Notes under the pieces: generated by a model | Databases searched by the model: none | What the model saw: the letters and a program-made list of their open reading frames with translations, nothing else | What the model was told of the DNA's origin: nothing | Translations under genes and position numbers: made by a program | In this document: piece after piece, positions 1 to 7,254 of the stretch | Layout of the letters: every line of letters starts with the position of its first letter | How positions within the stretch are numbered: position 1 is the stretch's first letter | DNA from: an uncultured beta proteobacterium | GTDB taxonomy: Bacteria > Pseudomonadota > Gammaproteobacteria > Burkholderiales > Burkholderiaceae_C | NCBI GenBank assembly: GCA_903870955.1 | Contig: CAIQEX010000134.1 | Span: 1-11,442, forward strand | Length of the DNA stretch: 11,442 nucleotides | Direction: 5' to 3'

Positions 1-1
1 G

Positions 2-376
2 TCTGCTGCGATTACGGCAACCGTGCCGTTTATCCGCAGCGACTGGGTCAAACCCGGCACGCATCTGGGTCTGATGGGTGCCTTCACTCCGACCATGGCG
101 GAAGCCGAACCGACCCTGATGCCCCGCGCCCAGGTGTTTGCCGACAACCGTGAGGCGATTCTGCAAAAGGGCGGCGAGGTGTTGCAGGCGATCCAGCAAG
201 GCTTGATTGCCGCCAGCGACATTCAGGCAGAGCTGGCCGAGCTTGCCGCCGCATCGCAAAATGCCTGGCGCAGTAGTGACGAAACCATCACAGTCTTCAA
301 ATCGGTCGGCTTTGCATCACTGGATCTAATTGCCGCAGAGATGGTGTTTAACGCACCGCTGCAGTCCGGCAAATAA
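2..376 (+). CDS. Ornithine cyclodeaminase / mu-crystallin family protein, C-terminal part (5' end outside window)
   Basis: The reading frame is already open at base 2 (SAAITATVPF...) and ends with TAA at 374-376, so only the last 124 or so residues are present. The GTG at 23 lies inside a conserved strand and is not the real start. The stretch SAAITAT, followed by a W-x-KPGTH-x-x-x-MGAF block and a late VFKSVG-x-ASLDLIAAE segment, matches the NAD(P)-binding domain and C-terminal helix of the ornithine cyclodeaminase/mu-crystallin family. Members include ornithine cyclodeaminase, alanine dehydrogenase and delta1-pyrroline-2-carboxylate reductase. The substrate cannot be assigned because the N-terminal half is missing. 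The last 29 bp overlap the 3' end of the convergent sulfurtransferase gene, and no terminator hairpin is visible at the junction. Confidence 0.85.
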   Translation, partial: SAAITATVPFIRSDWVKPGTHLGLMGAFTPTMAEAEPTLMPRAQVFADNREAILQKGGEVLQAIQQGLIAASDIQAELAELAAASQNAWRSSDETITVFKSVGFASLDLIAAEMVFNAPLQSGK

Positions 377-1295
377 CCGGATTGGCCGGGTCGCTACTCC
401 ACTCGAACCAGCCCCCGTCGTACACGCTGATGTGCTTCCAGCCCATCAGCCAGGCGTAGAAAAACGCCAATGACGCGCGCCAACCAGTGCCGCAATAAAA
501 CGCAATCTGCATCTCCGGACCAATGCCCTCTGCACGCCACAAGGCGGCGATTTCGCTGGCTGGTTTCATGCGACCCAGCGCGTCCTGAAAGTTGCTCATG
601 CTGTTGACATCGCCTTCGCTTCCGGCGTGACCCCAGTGCGCCCCGGGAATTTCACCACTGGCGTGGATGTAGCTGTAACCCGAAGTCTCGCCCAGGTACT
701 CGGCACGCGTACGAATGCTGACCAGAGCGCACCCCGGAATTTCTAGCAGCCTACGCGCCTTGGGCGTGTTGATGAGGTAGTCGCTACGCGCTTTCCAATC
801 CACAGGCGACACAGCTGCAGCCGCCACAGCCGGAACCCCATGACTACCGCTGTGACTCGCGTTGCCCGCGGCACACCACGCCGTCATGCCTCCGTCGAGC
901 AGGCGCACATCCTGCACACCTGCGACCAGCATCAGTTGCGCCACGCGCGCGGCGGCCAGCATGTTGCGACCATAGAGAATGACGGTGGTACCCGGGCCTA
1001 TTCCAAACGTCTGCAGTACGCGCATCAAGTCAGCGTCCGGTACCTTGTTCCAGAACGGCATTTGTTCAAACCAACCCGTGTCGAGATACCGCGCGCCCTT
1101 GATGTGGCCATCGAAAAAACTTTGCTGTCCATCGCAAGCAACTTCAAACAATTGCCAATCGGCACTCGGCGCGGCGACCACAGGTTCTCCGGCCAGCACC
1201 CTCTCCAGCCAATGTGCTGAAACCAGATGCTGCCACCGCGGCAGGTCCTGACGGAACCCGCAATTGACGGTGGGGACGGAATAGGTGAAGGACAT
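348..1295 (-). CDS. Two-domain rhodanese-type sulfurtransferase (thiosulfate / 3-mercaptopyruvate family)
   Basis: This 315-residue protein has the tandem rhodanese architecture of thiosulfate and 3-mercaptopyruvate sulfurtransferases, which move sulfane sulfur to thiophilic acceptors. The N-terminal domain (about residues 24-145) is the non-catalytic copy: it has DGHIKGA and LLDGGMTAW blocks, but YGRN where a catalytic loop would be. The C-terminal domain (about 165-305) has EIPGAHWG and the active loop CGTGWR, with the putative persulfide Cys at 268, followed by VYDGGWFEW. The loop differs from the typical CRKGVT of rhodanese and CGSGVT of mercaptopyruvate sulfurtransferase, so the donor is uncertain. 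I chose the ATG at 1293-1295 because the upstream TTG at 1335-1337 adds 14 residues unlike the family. Neither start has a strong Shine-Dalgarno site. Upstream lies the FNR-box region shared with the chemoreceptor gene. Confidence 0.88.
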   Translation of the reverse strand: MSFTYSVPTVNCGFRQDLPRWQHLVSAHWLERVLAGEPVVAAPSADWQLFEVACDGQQSFFDGHIKGARYLDTGWFEQMPFWNKVPDADLMRVLQTFGIGPGTTVILYGRNMLAAARVAQLMLVAGVQDVRLLDGGMTAWCAAGNASHSGSHGVPAVAAAAVSPVDWKARSDYLINTPKARRLLEIPGCALVSIRTRAEYLGETSGYSYIHASGEIPGAHWGHAGSEGDVNSMSNFQDALGRMKPASEIAALWRAEGIGPEMQIAFYCGTGWRASLAFFYAWLMGWKHISVYDGGWFEWSSDPANPVICRTAAVR

Positions 1296-1382
1296 GGATA
1301 CCCAGTAGGCCACAGCTGAATCGAATTGCGATGGCAACGACCACCCAAAGGTCTATGGCAAAAAAGAACACTCAAACATACA

Positions 1383-1396
1383 TTGATTCAAATCAA
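1383..1396. promoter_or_regulatory. Perfect FNR/ANR-type operator, TTGAT-TCAA-ATCAA
   Basis: The site is exactly TTGAT-N4-ATCAA, the consensus for FNR/ANR/FnrL oxygen-sensing regulators. It lies in the intergenic region between the sulfurtransferase (ATG at 1295, -) and the Aer-like receptor (ATG at 1456, +). If it acts as a class II site centred at -41.5, the rightward transcript would start near 1431 and leave a leader of about 25 nt before the receptor. A leftward transcript would start near 1348. Neither direction has a strong -10 hexamer at the expected place, so the target gene is not resolved. Confidence 0.7.
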
Positions 1397-1409
1397 CTTT
1401 GAATATTGA

Positions 1410-1428
1410 GATGCAGGCAGCATGCATC
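1410..1428. repeat. Inverted repeat GATGCA-N7-TGCATC
   Basis: A perfect 6-bp inverted repeat with a 7-base centre lies between the FNR box and the chemoreceptor start, where the core promoter of that gene is expected. No T-run follows, so it does not resemble a terminator. It may be a second operator or chance. Confidence 0.3.
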
Positions 1429-1455
1429 CCATAAACAAATTATCAGGGTGTTCCG

Positions 1456-2864
1456 ATGCGAAATAATTTACCCGTGAGCCGGCAGGCCTTCCACGTTCCC
1501 CAAGATCAGACACTGGTATCGGTCACCGACCTCAAGGGCCGCATCACTTACTGCAACCCCGCGTTTGTCGCTGTCAGTGGCTATTCAAGCGCGGAATTGC
1601 TGGGACAGTCGCACAACATCGTGCGCCACCCGGACATGCCAGAAGAGGCCTTCAGAGACATGTGGGCCACCATCCAATCCAGCAGGCCGTGGACTGGGCT
1701 GGTCAAAAACCGCCGCAAGAACGGCGACTTTTACTGGGTCAATGCCAATGCAACGCCGATGCTGGACGGTGAGCAGATCACCGGATATCTCTCGGTACGC
1801 ACGGTCCCGACCCATGCGTCAATCGCTGCGGCCGAAAGCCTTTATGCCCGCATGCAAACCGATGCAGCTGCTGGCTCCCCCACGGCAAGTTTTCAACTTC
1901 GGCAAGGCAAGGTCTACCGCACGGGCGTGGTGGGTCAACTGCACAAGCTTTTCAACCTTGACACCATCACCCGGCTGGCTCTGCTTCAACTGCTATTGGG
2001 CATGGGCATTCTGGGTTTGATATTGCTTGATATCCCTGCCGCCCTGATCGGGTTGGCCTTGGCCACGGCCATGGCGATGACCGTTGCTGCCACCTGGGTC
2101 ATGACTATTCAGCCACTGAGCAGATTGGTGGATGACGCCAACCACCTGGCAGCGGGCGATCTGGTCCATGCGGTGGCCGTGGGAGGGCGCGGCTTGATCG
2201 GGCAAATTCAGCAGGCATTGAACCAGATGTCGGTGAACCTGCGCACGGTGGTAAGTGACGTACGCGACGAGGTGGAACAGTTGAATACGTCCGTTCGGGA
2301 AATAGCCGACGGCAATGAAAACATGTCTTCGCGTACCGAGTCGCAGGCCAGCAGCCTGCAGCAAACAGCAGCTTCCATGGAGCAGATCAACAGCACCGCG
2401 CTGGCGACCACGGCCGCGGCTTTGCGGTCGTAGCGGCCGAAGTGCGCGCCCTTTCGCATCGCACCACAGTGGCTGCCAAAGAGGTCAAGCAACTGATTGG
2501 TGAATCTGCAGCGCGCGTCAGCACGGGCGATGCGCAAACCCAGGTTGCCCTCAATCGCATGGGCTCGGCCTTGCTTGCCGTAGGCCAGGTGGGCTCGGTG
2601 CTGGAACAAATCAGCACCGCATCCAGCGAACAGCGCCTGGGCATTTCCCAAATCAATTTCGCCATTACCCAAATGGACAGCCTGACGCAACAAAACGCAG
2701 CCATGGTCGAGGAACTGGCCGCCACGGCCCGCGCCCTGCAAAGCCAGACCGACGAGGTCAGTAACTCGATGCGCTTGTTCCGGCTAAAGCCAGGAGAAAA
2801 AACGGTGGCTCAGATCGATGCGGTTGACTTGCGTCGGGCTGGCAAGCAACTGTTGATTGAATAG
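1456..2864 (+). pseudogene. Aer-like PAS / methyl-accepting chemotaxis receptor, broken by an internal frameshifting deletion
   Basis: The first part (1456-2433, 325 codons) encodes an Aer-type redox receptor. It has an N-terminal PAS domain (about residues 15-120), a hydrophobic double membrane segment (about 172-215), a HAMP-like region (about 214-270), and the start of the signalling coiled coil ending in SLQQTAASMEQINST. The PAS domain keeps N34, R57, H58, D60 and W79, at the same positions as residues implicated in FAD binding in E. coli Aer. After codon 314 the frame runs into TAG at 2431-2433. The rest of the receptor continues in another frame from about 2397 (RAGDHGRGFAVVAAEVRAL) to TAG at 2864. 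Compared with typical receptors, about 70 codons are missing, including the DGIAFQTNILALNAAVEAA tip that contacts CheA/CheW. The deleted length must be 1 modulo 3. The start is ATG 1456, with AGGG at about 1444-1448. A short product would sense but could not signal. An assembly collapse in this highly conserved stretch is an alternative to a real mutation. Confidence 0.85.
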
Positions 2865-3011
2865 ATCTTGCGCCCAAGGGGCTGGTTGCAAAAAGGCAAA
2901 CCCAACCGGCATCGGTCTGCACAATAACCACCTTGGAGCAAGGGCATTCACGCTCCTCCCCGCAGTGCCCTAGACTGAAGCCATCACAGGTCCTCCAATG
3001 AACGGGACGCC

Positions 3012-4691
3012 ATGCCTTCACGCTATCCGCTCGATAAAGTCCTGATCAGCGCCCCGATCGGCGTCGCGGTTTTCAACTACGAAGGTTTGTTTTCGGCGGT
3101 CAACCCTGCCTATTGCGCCATCTATGGATACCCAGCCGAAGAATTGTTGGGTGCCAGCATTACCCGCATTTTTCCGATCGAAATGCAGGAGCAAGTATTG
3201 CGACTGCACCGCAAATTTCTGGATGCAGGCGGCACCTTGGCTGGCGAATGGGAGGTGGTACGGCGCGACGGGGTGCGTCTGCATGTCATCAGCAATTCGG
3301 TTTTGGTGGTGAACGATGCCGGAGAGCGCCTGCGCTTTGTTTATGTGACCGACATCAGCGAGCGGCGGCGCATGGAACTTAAAGTCGAAGACAGCGAACA
3401 GCGACTGGCGCTGGTGATGCGGGGTACCGAGGATGCGGTAATCGATGCCGATTTGGTCACTGGCAAACGCAATTACTCCGCGCAGTGGTGGCAGATGCTG
3501 GGCTATCCGGTTGACGCCTGGCCATTGGATGGCCAGCACTGGCAAAAACTCATACACCCGGAGGACAGCGACAGGATCAGCACCGGCTTTGCTGCCGCAT
3601 TGGAGGGCAGTAACGACCGCTTTGAGATACAAATGCGCATGCGTCACAGCGACGGCCAATACCGTACGATTTTGTCCCGCGGCTACATCACCCGTGACGC
3701 TTCAGGAAAGGCCATACGCTACACCGGTGCCAACACCGATCTGACCGATTACCTGCGCATGGAGCGCGAAGCCCGCCTCTTTCAGTCACTGGTCGAATCC
3801 TCTGACGATGCCATTGTCAGCAAATCCCTCGACGGCATCGTGGCCAGTTGGAACCCGGGCGCTGAGGCCATGTTCGGCTACCGTCCGCAGGAAATGATTG
3901 GGCAACCCATCTCCGTGCTCATGCCGACGGATCGCCTGAACGAAGAAGACGAAATTTTGGCTCGCCTGAGGCGCGGGGAAAAAGTGCAGCATTTCGAAAC
4001 CGTCAGGGTACGCAAAGATGGCCGTCCGATTCATGTTTCAGTGACTATTTCTCCCATTCGGGATCAGCAGGGTCAGGTGATAGGCGCATCAAAAATTGCG
4101 CGCGACATCACCCCCTTGCTTTTGCAGCGCGAGCAGCTCGAACACGTGGCGAAACATGATGCCCTGACCAACCTGCCGAACCGCTACCTGTTCTCGGACC
4201 GGATCCAACAGGCATTGGTGTTAGCGCGCCGTCAGAAGCTGGTGCTGGCGGTTGTATATATCGATCTGGACGGATTCAAAAGCGTTAACGACCACTATGG
4301 TCATCTGGCCGGCGACGAGTTGCTGGTGACCGTTTCGAAGCGCATCAAGGACGCACTGCGTGAGGTGGACACCCTGGCTCGGCTGGGTGGTGATGAATTT
4401 GCTGCGGTATTGGTCGACGTGCAGGGCCTGGAAGAATGCAAAGCATTGATTCAGCGCGTGCTGTTGGCCTGTGCGGAACCGGTGCTGATTGGGGGTCACA
4501 CGACCCGGGTTTCCGCCAGTATCGGCCTCACGCTCTACCCCATGGATGACGATTCGCCCGAAAAGTTACTGGCCCATGCGGATCAGGCGATGTACCGAGC
4601 CAAGAAGGCCGGGAAAAACCAATTCTGCGTCTTCGACCCCGGCCCGCCCGCAGCGCCCATCGCTCCGCAGGCCGATGAATGGCAAATTTAG
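3012..4691 (+). CDS. Soluble PAS-PAS-PAS-GGDEF diguanylate cyclase
   Basis: This 559-residue cytoplasmic protein has no membrane segment. It has three PAS domains (about 5-118, 127-247 and 254-368), then a GGDEF domain (about 377-545) that makes c-di-GMP from two GTP. The second PAS ends in a PAC-type block (RHSDGQYRTILSRG...). The catalytic motif is intact (GGDEF at 459-463), as are the metal-binding region YIDLDGF (D418) and DALTNLPNR (383-391). The product-inhibition I-site RxxD is present at R450-D453, five residues ahead of GGDEF, so feedback inhibition is expected. There is no EAL domain. The ATG at 3012 follows GGGACG at suitable spacing and 147 bp of intergenic DNA after the broken receptor. 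Transcription may be separate or read through. The stop overlaps the convergent hydrolase stop by 4 bp. The PAS ligands cannot be deduced. Confidence 0.93.
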   Translation: MPSRYPLDKVLISAPIGVAVFNYEGLFSAVNPAYCAIYGYPAEELLGASITRIFPIEMQEQVLRLHRKFLDAGGTLAGEWEVVRRDGVRLHVISNSVLVVNDAGERLRFVYVTDISERRRMELKVEDSEQRLALVMRGTEDAVIDADLVTGKRNYSAQWWQMLGYPVDAWPLDGQHWQKLIHPEDSDRISTGFAAALEGSNDRFEIQMRMRHSDGQYRTILSRGYITRDASGKAIRYTGANTDLTDYLRMEREARLFQSLVESSDDAIVSKSLDGIVASWNPGAEAMFGYRPQEMIGQPISVLMPTDRLNEEDEILARLRRGEKVQHFETVRVRKDGRPIHVSVTISPIRDQQGQVIGASKIARDITPLLLQREQLEHVAKHDALTNLPNRYLFSDRIQQALVLARRQKLVLAVVYIDLDGFKSVNDHYGHLAGDELLVTVSKRIKDALREVDTLARLGGDEFAAVLVDVQGLEECKALIQRVLLACAEPVLIGGHTTRVSASIGLTLYPMDDDSPEKLLAHADQAMYRAKKAGKNQFCVFDPGPPAAPIAPQADEWQI

Positions 4692-5386
4692 CCCAGGTTT
4701 TCAGACAGCCACTGCAACGTGCGACCGCGTGCCAAGGCGGCTGACCGCTGGTTATACATAGGGCGACCCCAGCAGTTAAAGCCATGACCAACGCCGGGGT
4801 AAACATGAAATTGGGCCTGCCCATGGCTGGCAAAAGCATCCTTGACCGAAGCCACTGCCGCGGGCGGAATGTGGTCATCCAGCTCGGCATAGTGAAACAG
4901 GATCGGCACCTGAACGCTGGGCGCAATGCCAAGGTTATTTTGTATGCCGCCACCGTAATAACAAACCGCCGCGTCGGTCGCGCCGGTGGACGCCAAGGCG
5001 TAGGAAAGACGGCCACCCATGCAATAACCCACCGAACCAATCTTGCCAGTGACCTCGGGTCGTGCACGCAAGGTCTGGGCGGTGGAGACCAGGTCTTTCA
5101 CCGCATTGGGTCCATCCAGATTCTGCATGTATTGGTACGCAAATTTGGTATCGGCCTCGGTGTATTGCAGGTCCACACGCGGTTGCTGTCGCCAGAACAT
5201 GTCAGGGGCCAGCACCACATAGCCGTCCAGTGCGTACTGGTCCGCCACGCTCCGGATATGTTCGTTCACGCCCCAGATTTCCTGAATGATGATCAGGCCA
5301 GGGCCGACACCTTTGGGAGGAAGCGACAGATAAGCGTCAAAGGATTGGCCGTCGTGGCTGGGAATGGAAATGGTAGATGCGTTCAT
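4688..5386 (-). CDS. Dienelactone hydrolase family alpha/beta hydrolase
   Basis: This 232-residue protein has the length of classical dienelactone hydrolases, which open the lactone ring in chlorocatechol/catechol breakdown. The family also includes many esterases of unknown substrate. The expected catalytic layout is intact: nucleophile C122 in GYCMGG, acid D171 in AELDDHIP, H201 in GVGHGF, and E36 in QEIWG. These are within one residue of the numbering of characterised dienelactone hydrolases. No signal peptide is present, so it should be cytoplasmic. The start ATG at 5384-5386 has AGGA and GGAA upstream. It lies 40 bp after the anti-sigma gene on the same strand, so it may be the last gene of the sigma-factor operon. 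No aromatic-degradation neighbour supports a catabolic role here, and the physiological substrate is unknown. Confidence 0.9.
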   Translation of the reverse strand: MNASTISIPSHDGQSFDAYLSLPPKGVGPGLIIIQEIWGVNEHIRSVADQYALDGYVVLAPDMFWRQQPRVDLQYTEADTKFAYQYMQNLDGPNAVKDLVSTAQTLRARPEVTGKIGSVGYCMGGRLSYALASTGATDAAVCYYGGGIQNNLGIAPSVQVPILFHYAELDDHIPPAAVASVKDAFASHGQAQFHVYPGVGHGFNCWGRPMYNQRSAALARGRTLQWLSENLG

Positions 5387-5426
5387 AGTGATTCCAATCC
5401 TAGCGGAAATCCGGCCGGTTTCAAGG

Positions 5427-6161
5427 CTAGTGAATTTGGTTGTACACCGCGTCGGCCAAGGCCATCAGCGTAGCCTTGTCCACCTGGCCTGACAAGGCGT
5501 AGCCAAAGCCCTGCTCTGCCCAATAAAAGCTGGGCACCGGGCCATTCGGCTCAAAGCGAAACTGTGTCGCCTGACTGTCCGGATTACTTTGGTTGGCAGC
5601 CGTGGGCTTCATGGCCCCGAGGTACAGGGTGATGCGCTGTGACTGGCTGTTCTGAAACATGAACTGGGCGCGTGCACCCTCATCACCGGGCAGTAGCCGT
5701 CCACCCACCAATTCAAAACCCAGCGCTTCGAGTTTGGGGATTTTCAAAGGGCGTCCCACACGCTTGGACAGCCACTGCACCAGATGTTCCTGCTCGGGCG
5801 CTGCCACTTCCACGGGGTGGCGCTTTTCAGGCATGTAGACCGAATAGGCAAAGCCGGCCTGCCGGACAAATTCATGTTCCACCGAAATTTTTGCCAACCC
5901 GGTGGCGCTTTCAAACCCTCTACCGAACTGGCTGTGTGACAACCAACCCACCGAGAAAGCCAACACCACCCCAGCCGCGATACCGCCCCAGTGACGCGTG
6001 CTTGCTGTTCGCTGTTGCATTCGGGAAAGGCGCTGAGCGCTGTCCAGCAAGGCTGGCGGTAGCGGCTCGGCCAGCACGTCGCGGTGCAGGCCACGCAGGG
6101 CATCGTCCAAGGCCTTGTCAGCAGCTTGCGCATCTGCATCGAGGTTGCGGTTTGAAGTCAT
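5427..6161 (-). CDS. Single-pass membrane anti-sigma factor (partner of the upstream ECF sigma factor)
   Basis: The 244-residue protein has an N-terminal cytoplasmic helical part (about 1-55), one membrane segment (about 58-76, GGIAAGVVLAFSVGW) and a periplasmic domain of about 165 residues. This is the layout of COG5662-type anti-sigma factors that bind an ECF sigma factor at the inner membrane. The periplasmic domain has RHPVEV (114-119), HLVQWLSKRVG (126-136) and GFELVGGRLLPGDE (148-161), blocks I associate with this proteobacterial anti-sigma group. The zinc-binding HxxxCxxC motif of ZAS-type anti-sigma factors is absent. The gene starts 16 bp after the sigma-factor stop, so co-transcription is very likely. 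The signal that releases the sigma factor is unknown. Confidence 0.85.
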   Translation of the reverse strand: MTSNRNLDADAQAADKALDDALRGLHRDVLAEPLPPALLDSAQRLSRMQQRTASTRHWGGIAAGVVLAFSVGWLSHSQFGRGFESATGLAKISVEHEFVRQAGFAYSVYMPEKRHPVEVAAPEQEHLVQWLSKRVGRPLKIPKLEALGFELVGGRLLPGDEGARAQFMFQNSQSQRITLYLGAMKPTAANQSNPDSQATQFRFEPNGPVPSFYWAEQGFGYALSGQVDKATLMALADAVYNQIH

Positions 6162-6177
6162 GGCTGTGCTCGCAAGT

Positions 6178-6723
6178 TCATTTCAATACCCGCAATAAAG
6201 GCGCAGGGTGCGCTACCGGCGCTGACGGTGCTTCAGGTGTTACGGCCGGCGCATCCATCAGCGCGCGCATGCGCTCTCTGGCGCGGAACAAGCGTGACAT
6301 CACCGTACCCACGGGTACACCAGTCACCCGGGCCACCTCCTCATACGACATATCTTCCAGTGTCGTCAGCAGCAAAACGGCGCGCTGATTGGGCGGCAGT
6401 TGCATCAGGCAGCGCTGCAAGTCCATCCGATCACCGGGTGAAGTTGCGGGCGCATGCAACTCGTGCGCAACCGCGTCCAAGTCCACGGAGTTGCCCCAGT
6501 CCGCGCGACGTCGCAACTGCCGCACTTCGTTGATAAAGAGGTTGTGCATCACGGTGAACAACCACGCCCGCAAATCAGATCCCGCTAACCACAGGCGCCA
6601 GCGCGAGCAGGCACGCTCCAGCGTGTCCTGCACCAGATCATCCGCTGCCCAGGGGTCCGCCGTCAGCGCCCGTGCATAGCGCCGCAAGCCTGGAATATGT
6701 TCGACCAAGGACTGACGGCTCAT
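6178..6723 (-). CDS. ECF-type RNA polymerase sigma factor
   Basis: This 181-residue protein has only the two conserved sigma regions typical of group IV (ECF) factors. Region 2 spans about 8-73, with DDLVQDTLERA (28-38) for core binding and the LRAWLFTVMHNLFINEVR segment for -10 recognition. Region 4 spans about 101-154, with LPPNQRAVLLL, YEEVARVTGVPVGTVMSRLFRARERM and a helix-turn-helix for the -35 element. The last 25 or so residues are Pro/Ala-rich and poorly conserved. The start ATG at 6721-6723 has no clear Shine-Dalgarno site, so translation may be coupled to the upstream lipoprotein gene, which ends 41 bp earlier. It precedes its likely anti-sigma factor by 16 bp. I cannot assign the ECF subgroup. 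Confidence 0.94.
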   Translation of the reverse strand: MSRQSLVEHIPGLRRYARALTADPWAADDLVQDTLERACSRWRLWLAGSDLRAWLFTVMHNLFINEVRQLRRRADWGNSVDLDAVAHELHAPATSPGDRMDLQRCLMQLPPNQRAVLLLTTLEDMSYEEVARVTGVPVGTVMSRLFRARERMRALMDAPAVTPEAPSAPVAHPAPLLRVLK

Positions 6724-6764
6724 GGCTTGCGGCTGGATTGGTGGCTAAGGTTTGGACCGTGCGC

Positions 6765-7163
6765 TTAAGGCTTGGCGACTTGCCAGACCTTGTTGAAACC
6801 GTCGCCGGTCTGGTCACCCGGCTTGGTGTCCTTCACCCAGTAGTACAAGGGCTTGCCCTTGATGGCCCACTGCTTTTTGCCATCGTCGCGGGTGATGATG
6901 CTATAGCCAGCCGCAGCCTTGTCACCTTCGGCGGCCATCAGCGGTGGCCAATTGGTGGCGCAGGGGCCATTGCAAACGGACTTGCCGCTATCTGCCGTGT
7001 CCTTGTCAAAGGTGTACAAGGTCATGCCGTTGGGGCCGACCAGCACGCCATTGGCCACGCTGGCAGGCGCAGGTGCCATGCTGGCACAAGCGCCCAACAA
7101 GGCTGCACTCAAGGTCAACGCCCAAGTGAAATTGCGGGCGGGCTTCTGAAAAGCAAAGGACAT
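6765..7163 (-). CDS. Small secreted lipoprotein, COG4315-type secreted-repeat family
   Basis: This 132-residue exported protein has a positive N-terminus, a hydrophobic core (about 13-24) and a lipobox LGAC with the lipidated Cys at 26, so it should be anchored in the envelope. The mature part has two copies of the family's short repeat. The first is GPNGMTLYTFDKD...CNGPCATNWPPL with C64 and C68; the second is DDGKKQWAIKGKPLYYWVKD...GDGFNKVWQVA. The family is widespread and functionally unassigned. I chose the ATG at 7161-7163 because GGAGA stands 5 bases ahead and it starts a canonical signal peptide; the start at 7226 adds 21 residues that do not fit. The gene is first in a same-strand run with the sigma factor and anti-sigma factor, and a candidate ECF promoter lies upstream, so it is a plausible target of that sigma factor. 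Confidence 0.88.
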   Translation of the reverse strand: MSFAFQKPARNFTWALTLSAALLGACASMAPAPASVANGVLVGPNGMTLYTFDKDTADSGKSVCNGPCATNWPPLMAAEGDKAAAGYSIITRDDGKKQWAIKGKPLYYWVKDTKPGDQTGDGFNKVWQVAKP

Positions 7164-7208
7164 GGGATTCTCCAAAGGATTGAGCGCAACAAAGCGTACG
7201 CACTGACA

Positions 7209-7236
7209 TGAACGCCAATCGCGCACACTTTATTCC
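7209..7236 (-). promoter_or_regulatory. Candidate ECF-sigma promoter ahead of the lipoprotein-sigma-anti-sigma operon
   Basis: On the minus strand GGAATAA (7236-7230) is followed after 15 bases by CGTTCA (7214-7209). This resembles the GGAA-type -35 and CGT-type -10 elements recognised by many ECF sigma factors. It lies about 45 bp ahead of the lipoprotein ATG and just after the stop of the upstream GGDEF-EAL gene (7255). Autoregulation by the ECF factor is inferred from position and sequence only. Confidence 0.45.
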
Positions 7237-7254
7237 ACCATGTCGAAAAAAAAT

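Noticed and set aside
2875..2925. Bases resembling the GGCAAACC piece of a GEMM c-di-GMP riboswitch upstream of the cyclase gene.
   Set aside because: Only this short piece matches. The paired stems and the second conserved block of GEMM-I are absent.
2941..2971. Inverted repeat AGGGCA-N19-TGCCCT between the broken receptor and the cyclase gene, considered as a terminator.
   Set aside because: The loop is long and no T-run follows, so terminator function is not supported.
1293..3135. Shared 12-mer ATGGATACCCAG at 1293-1304 and 3124-3135, considered as a repeat.
   Set aside because: One copy is an ordinary PAS-domain codon run and the flanks are unrelated, so it is likely chance.
4784..5473. 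Long plus-strand open frame of 229 codons opposite the hydrolase gene.
   Set aside because: It is a shadow of the dienelactone-hydrolase reading frame, which has an intact catalytic triad. The antisense product has no domain features.
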